DNA of 8,310 nucleotides. Origin: a bacterium (lineage in GTDB: Bacteria > Coprothermobacterota > Coprothermobacteria > Coprothermobacterales > JAADFF01). The notes under the pieces were generated by a model that was not told the DNA's origin, did no database searches, and was given only the letters and a program-made list of their open reading frames with translations. The stretch covers positions 1 through 8,310 of the forward strand of contig JAMORD010000078.1 in the NCBI GenBank assembly GCA_027063755.1, written 5' to 3'. A program made the translations under genes and the position numbers. This document shows, one piece after another, positions 5,953 through 8,310 of the stretch. The stretch's first letter is position 1. Each line of letters begins with the position of its first letter.

Positions 5953-6816
5953 TCACTCCATGAGTTCTGGGTACCTCTGTACCTGTCTGTAAGAAAATAC
6001 CGGACCATCTTTGCACACATATAGCATGCTGTCAGAGCTACCCACATTGCAGTGCCCACACTTGCCAATGCCACATCTCATTCTTCTCTCAAAAGTGGCA
6101 TATATATAGTCTGGGTCAAACCCTCTGGCAATAACCTCATCAAATATACTCTGATACATACGAGGAGGTCCACACATGATAACCACACTGTTTTTCGGAT
6201 CAACATTGGCTTGAGGAATATACAGATGACACCTACCTTTGCATACTCCTTCAACTTCTTCCCTTGTCACCGTCTGTATAACCTTGACACCATCACCTTT
6301 ATATGTGCGTGCTATAGCTTCAAGCTCCTCATAATATAAGAGGTCTCTTTTGGTTCTTGCAGAGTTAATCAGAGTGATATTGCCATAATCCCAACGATTA
6401 TCAAGGGCATAGAGAAAAACACTTCTCAGTGGAGCCATACCAAGTCCAGCAGATAAGAACAGAAGATCTCTGCCCTTCCACTCATCTATGGGAAAGCCAT
6501 TGCCATAAGGCCCACGAATCCACACATAGTCTCCCTCATTAAGATTATGAATAACTGTTGTCACTCTACCAACCCTTCTAATAGTCAATGCAAAGAACCC
6601 TTTCTGCGTAGGAGGAGAACATAGTGATATAGGCACCTCACCTATACCGGGCAAATTAACCTGCACAAATCTTGCCGGTCTTGTATAGTTTCTTTCAAAC
6701 TCTTCCTGGTCTTTGGGATCTACAAATGATATAACAAACATCTTCTCTGTCGGTGTTACCTTAAATACCTTCTTTATCACGGCCTTTTTCGGCTGAAGAG
6801 GATTATTATTTGGCAT
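5953..6816 (-). CDS. hydG: Hydrogenase gamma subunit, FAD/NAD(P) oxidoreductase
   Basis: 287 residues of the ferredoxin-NADP reductase-like family, as in sulfhydrogenase gamma and SudB/NfnA-type proteins. It exchanges electrons between NAD(P)(H) and the Fe-S chain. The N-terminal FAD domain covers about 10-110, with VPISLCSPP in the flavin site. The nucleotide domain has FLSAGLGMAPLRS (about 120-132) and VIMCGPPRMY (about 212-221). A C-terminal [2Fe-2S] site uses Cys248, Cys253, Cys256 and Cys268 (RCGIGKCGHCNVG...YVC). NADP versus NAD preference cannot be read safely. Start ATG 6816 has GAGGTGA 6 bases upstream, and the gene overlaps the end of beta by 11 bases. The name hydG follows the Pyrococcus operon and is not the radical-SAM [FeFe] maturase of the same name. 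Confidence 0.94.
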   Translation of the reverse strand: MPNNNPLQPKKAVIKKVFKVTPTEKMFVISFVDPKDQEEFERNYTRPARFVQVNLPGIGEVPISLCSPPTQKGFFALTIRRVGRVTTVIHNLNEGDYVWIRGPYGNGFPIDEWKGRDLLFLSAGLGMAPLRSVFLYALDNRWDYGNITLINSARTKRDLLYYEELEAIARTYKGDGVKVIQTVTREEVEGVCKGRCHLYIPQANVDPKNSVVIMCGPPRMYQSIFDEVIARGFDPDYIYATFERRMRCGIGKCGHCNVGSSDSMLYVCKDGPVFSYRQVQRYPELME

Positions 6817-7831
6817 GCTTACTCACCTCACTAAGTTTCTGAAGATTCTCCCAGAAATTGATACCAGCAGGGCAAAAAGCCGTGCATCTACCACAGCCTA
6901 CACAGTAAGACAAATTCGTTCCATAGGCAGGGGAAATCTTACAGTTGTACCTATTTTTCATTCTGTCTGCTACCGTAGGACGGAAATTATGACCACCGGC
7001 AACAAGGGCATGATGTTCAAATTGACAAGAATCCCATACCCTCTCTTGAATAGCATGAACACCATCTATAGAGGGAATATCTCTTACCTCATAGCACCTA
7101 CATGTGGGACATGTAGTATTGCAGTTTCCACATGCAAGACACTCTTCAGAAAGCTCTTCCCACACATCAGAGTGTCTATGCATTTCAAGCACACCACGCA
7201 ATACATAAGCGTCCATATCCCACTTAAACCCCTGTCTTCTCTCTTCTTGATATCTTTCAAATGCCTTAAAGTCATCTGTGCTTGCATCCTCCATACCAAT
7301 CTCATCGGCCAGTGCCTGCCCTCTCTCAGAGAGCACCCTAACCAGCCATCCATCTGGTAGTGGATGAAGGAAAATATCAAAGCCATCGGTGGAAAACGAT
7401 GTGTGAGTCACATTGCACGCACAAAACTCATCGGGTTTACAATCATAGCCTACAATAAACAGGTGTTTTCTTCTACGGCTGTAGTAAAAATCTGCTGGAT
7501 ATCCCATAAACACGCTGTCAAGCCTCTTCAGTCCCTCTATATCGCAGTGATGAAGTCCAAAGAGAACAATAGGCCCCATATCTTCCTCTGGAATAGAAAC
7601 CTTACCCTTTTCTCTATCAATCTCAAACATAACCTCGTGTGGCGGATACACAAATTTCTTCGGTGGTGAAATAGTGCGCACATAATTTAAATCCATGTCG
7701 TCAAAGCGGGAAACCTTTCTAAAATCATATGTCTTCTTGCTAATCTTTACAGGACCGTATATCTCTCCATATTTCCTTAGCGCTTCAAACAGTCGGTCCC
7801 TGTCCTCATACCTCAGTTTTAGGTATCGCAC
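6806..7831 (-). CDS. hydB: Hydrogenase beta subunit, 4Fe-4S dicluster protein
   Basis: 341 residues, slightly shorter than Pyrococcus HydB. It is the outer electron-transfer subunit of the sulfhydrogenase, linked in the family to sulfur/polysulfide reduction along with gamma. Two ferredoxin-like [4Fe-4S] motifs lie in the C-terminal third: CLACGNCNTTCP (Cys231, 234, 237, 241) and CVGCGRCTAFCP (Cys310, 313, 316, 320). Extra Cys are at 244 and 246. The N-terminal alpha/beta domain has GLHHCDIEGLKRLD (Cys96) and DCKPDEFCAC (Cys131, 137, 139), as in the HydB/anaerobic sulfite reductase A family. The start is GTG 7831, with AGGAGGG 6 bases upstream. It is the first gene of the operon, preceded by a 190-bp gap with promoter-like sequence. 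Its 3' end overlaps the gamma gene by 11 bases. Confidence 0.94.
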   Translation of the reverse strand: MRYLKLRYEDRDRLFEALRKYGEIYGPVKISKKTYDFRKVSRFDDMDLNYVRTISPPKKFVYPPHEVMFEIDREKGKVSIPEEDMGPIVLFGLHHCDIEGLKRLDSVFMGYPADFYYSRRRKHLFIVGYDCKPDEFCACNVTHTSFSTDGFDIFLHPLPDGWLVRVLSERGQALADEIGMEDASTDDFKAFERYQEERRQGFKWDMDAYVLRGVLEMHRHSDVWEELSEECLACGNCNTTCPTCRCYEVRDIPSIDGVHAIQERVWDSCQFEHHALVAGGHNFRPTVADRMKNRYNCKISPAYGTNLSYCVGCGRCTAFCPAGINFWENLQKLSEVSKHAK

Positions 7832-7855
7832 CGCTGTCCCTCCTCTTTCTGTTTA

Positions 7856-7874
7856 TTGTTAAATATAATCACAA
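7856..7874. promoter_or_regulatory. Rex-like inverted repeat before the hydrogenase operon
   Basis: The plus strand reads TTGTTAAATATAATCACAA. The outer half-sites TTGTT and CACAA resemble those of the NADH-sensing repressor Rex (TTGTGAA-N4-TTCACAA). The gap is 9 bases instead of 8 and the inner bases differ, so this is a weak match. It overlaps a candidate -10 (minus strand TATATT, 7867-7862, with TTGGAA 16 bases upstream). A similar half-match, TGTTA-N5-TCACA, lies at 7980-7994. Confidence 0.25.
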
Positions 7875-7893
7875 ACTTTTCACTTCCAACTCT

Positions 7894-7924
7894 ATTATAT
7901 ATGAAATGCAAGATATTGGGACAA
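7894..7924 (-). promoter_or_regulatory. Candidate promoter of the hydrogenase operon
   Basis: On the minus strand TTGTCC (7924-7919) serves as a -35. It is followed by TATATA 17 bases on, or a perfect TATAAT (7899-7894) 19 bases on. The leader would be about 60 bases. A second candidate, TTGGAA-N16-TATATT (7889-7862), is nearer the gene. The region is AT-rich, so chance matches are easy. Confidence 0.4.
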
Positions 7925-7954
7925 AATGAACTTTTGTTTTTAGGGAAAAACAAA
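7921..7954. repeat. Overlapping inverted repeats upstream of the operon
   Basis: ACAAAA (7921-7926) pairs with TTTTGT (7932-7937) across 5 bases. TTTGTTTTT (7933-7941) pairs exactly with AAAAACAAA (7946-7954) around AGGG. The two hairpins share the middle T-rich arm, so they exclude each other. They lie at and just upstream of the candidate -35. They may be an upstream activator site, or an alternative-fold element if transcription enters from the transporter gene. Confidence 0.4.
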
Positions 7955-8012
7955 CAGAGGGAACGATGCGATACTGATATGTTAGAAAATCACATTTTTA
8001 TATAAGGTCTAT

Positions 8013-8035
8013 CCCCAGGGGATTACCCCCTGAGG
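8013..8035 (-). terminator. Hairpin at the transporter stop codon
   Basis: On the minus strand CCTCAGGGG pairs with CCCCTGGGG across the loop GTAAT: nine pairs with one T-G wobble. It overlaps the last codons and TAA of the transporter gene. A clean U-run is lacking (ATAGACCTTATA follows), so termination may be partial and some transcription may pass into the hydrogenase operon. Confidence 0.5.
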
Positions 8036-8310
8036 ACAAACCTAAATGTATTGATAACAACCACAATAAAGAAATATACCAGTGTGGCATACAGGAGATA
8101 CGCTATCCACTGGAACACTGCTACATTGAATGTTTTATAGAGAAATATCGTAGATATTGTATATGCACCAAGCGGGAATGTATATGCCCACCAGCCTAAA
8201 CCATAGGGTATTGCTGTGGTTTTACGGTAATGATATGTAACAAATATTGCAATAAAATAGCACCATAACCCAAATCCCCAGAACAGTGGAGCAATTGAGG
8301 AAAGATTCAA
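8023..8310 (-). CDS. TDT-family transporter (TehA/SLAC1-like), C-terminal part
   Basis: 95 residues, open to the window edge, so the true start is outside; TTG at 8310 is only the edge codon. Family members have about 300-350 residues and ten helices, so this is the last third. Three hydrophobic helices are visible (about 6-27, 41-58, 64-90). The segment GLGWWAYTFPLGAY, between the first two, is characteristic of tellurite-resistance/dicarboxylate transporter (TDT) C-termini. Members export sulfite or move C4-dicarboxylates and other anions across the cell membrane; the substrate cannot be told here. Sulfite export would fit the sulfur-linked hydrogenase next door, but that is inference. The stop lies inside a hairpin. 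Confidence 0.82.
   Translation of the reverse strand: MNLSSIAPLFWGFGLWCYFIAIFVTYHYRKTTAIPYGLGWWAYTFPLGAYTISTIFLYKTFNVAVFQWIAYLLYATLVYFFIVVVINTFRFVLRG

Noticed and set aside
5940-6074. N-terminal extension of the hydrogenase delta subunit with Cys (frame open to 6074)
   Set aside because: It lies wholly within the end of the gamma gene, and a strong ribosome binding site places the start at ATG 5939.
6815-7360. Plus-strand open frame of 181 codons opposite hydB
   Set aside because: Antisense of a gene with two intact [4Fe-4S] motifs; no start signals.
1-8310. CRISPR arrays, tRNA or rRNA genes, insertion sequences
   Set aside because: I looked for regular direct repeats, cloverleaf sequences and transposase-like ORFs with terminal repeats and saw none.

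Overview
The window looks like a chromosome segment from an anaerobic, probably thermophilic bacterium. The reasons are AT-leaning sequence, heavy use of ATA (Ile) and AGA (Arg) codons, strong GGAGG-type ribosome binding sites with several GTG/TTG starts, and simple hairpin terminators. There is also a near-perfect extended -10 promoter (TGGTATAAT), which favours Bacteria over Archaea, although the hydrogenase type is shared with Thermococcales. No species is claimed.

Left end (1-788, + strand): a terminator-like hairpin, then a two-gene unit of a Bcp-type peroxiredoxin and a small DUF3783-like protein that overlap by 11 bases. Next (801-1616, - strand) is a poorly conserved-looking stretch. 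It holds a small membrane-anchored ORF and two open segments in shifted frames. Together they read best as one decayed, or perhaps frameshift-controlled, gene behind its own extended -10 promoter. Then (1677-2672, - strand) come a CcdA/DsbD-type thiol-electron membrane transporter and a translationally coupled 98-residue Cys-containing protein of unknown function. The divergent intergenic region (2673-2805) holds a perfect 23-bp dyad (11-base arms, 1-base centre), and an OsmC-family peroxidase-like gene is read rightward from it.

The main feature (3356-7831, - strand) is a complete five-gene operon for a group 3b-like cytosolic [NiFe] hydrogenase (sulfhydrogenase type): beta (hydB), gamma (hydG), delta (hydD), alpha (hydA), followed by a dedicated M52-type maturation protease. 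Electrons would pass between the NiFe site (alpha), the [4Fe-4S] chain (delta, beta) and the FAD/NAD(P) module with its [2Fe-2S] cluster (gamma). The last gene cuts a very short C-terminal tail from the large subunit. The operon ends at a GC hairpin with a U-tract. At the right edge is the 3' part of a TDT-family (TehA/SLAC1-like) transporter, separated from the operon by about 190 bp that carry promoter-like and inverted-repeat elements.

The functional theme is redox: peroxide removal (Bcp, OsmC), thiol electron transfer (CcdA) and H2/NAD(P)H/sulfur metabolism (hydrogenase). The least explained parts are the 801-1616 gene remains, the Cys-containing partner of CcdA, and the three regulatory palindrome regions.
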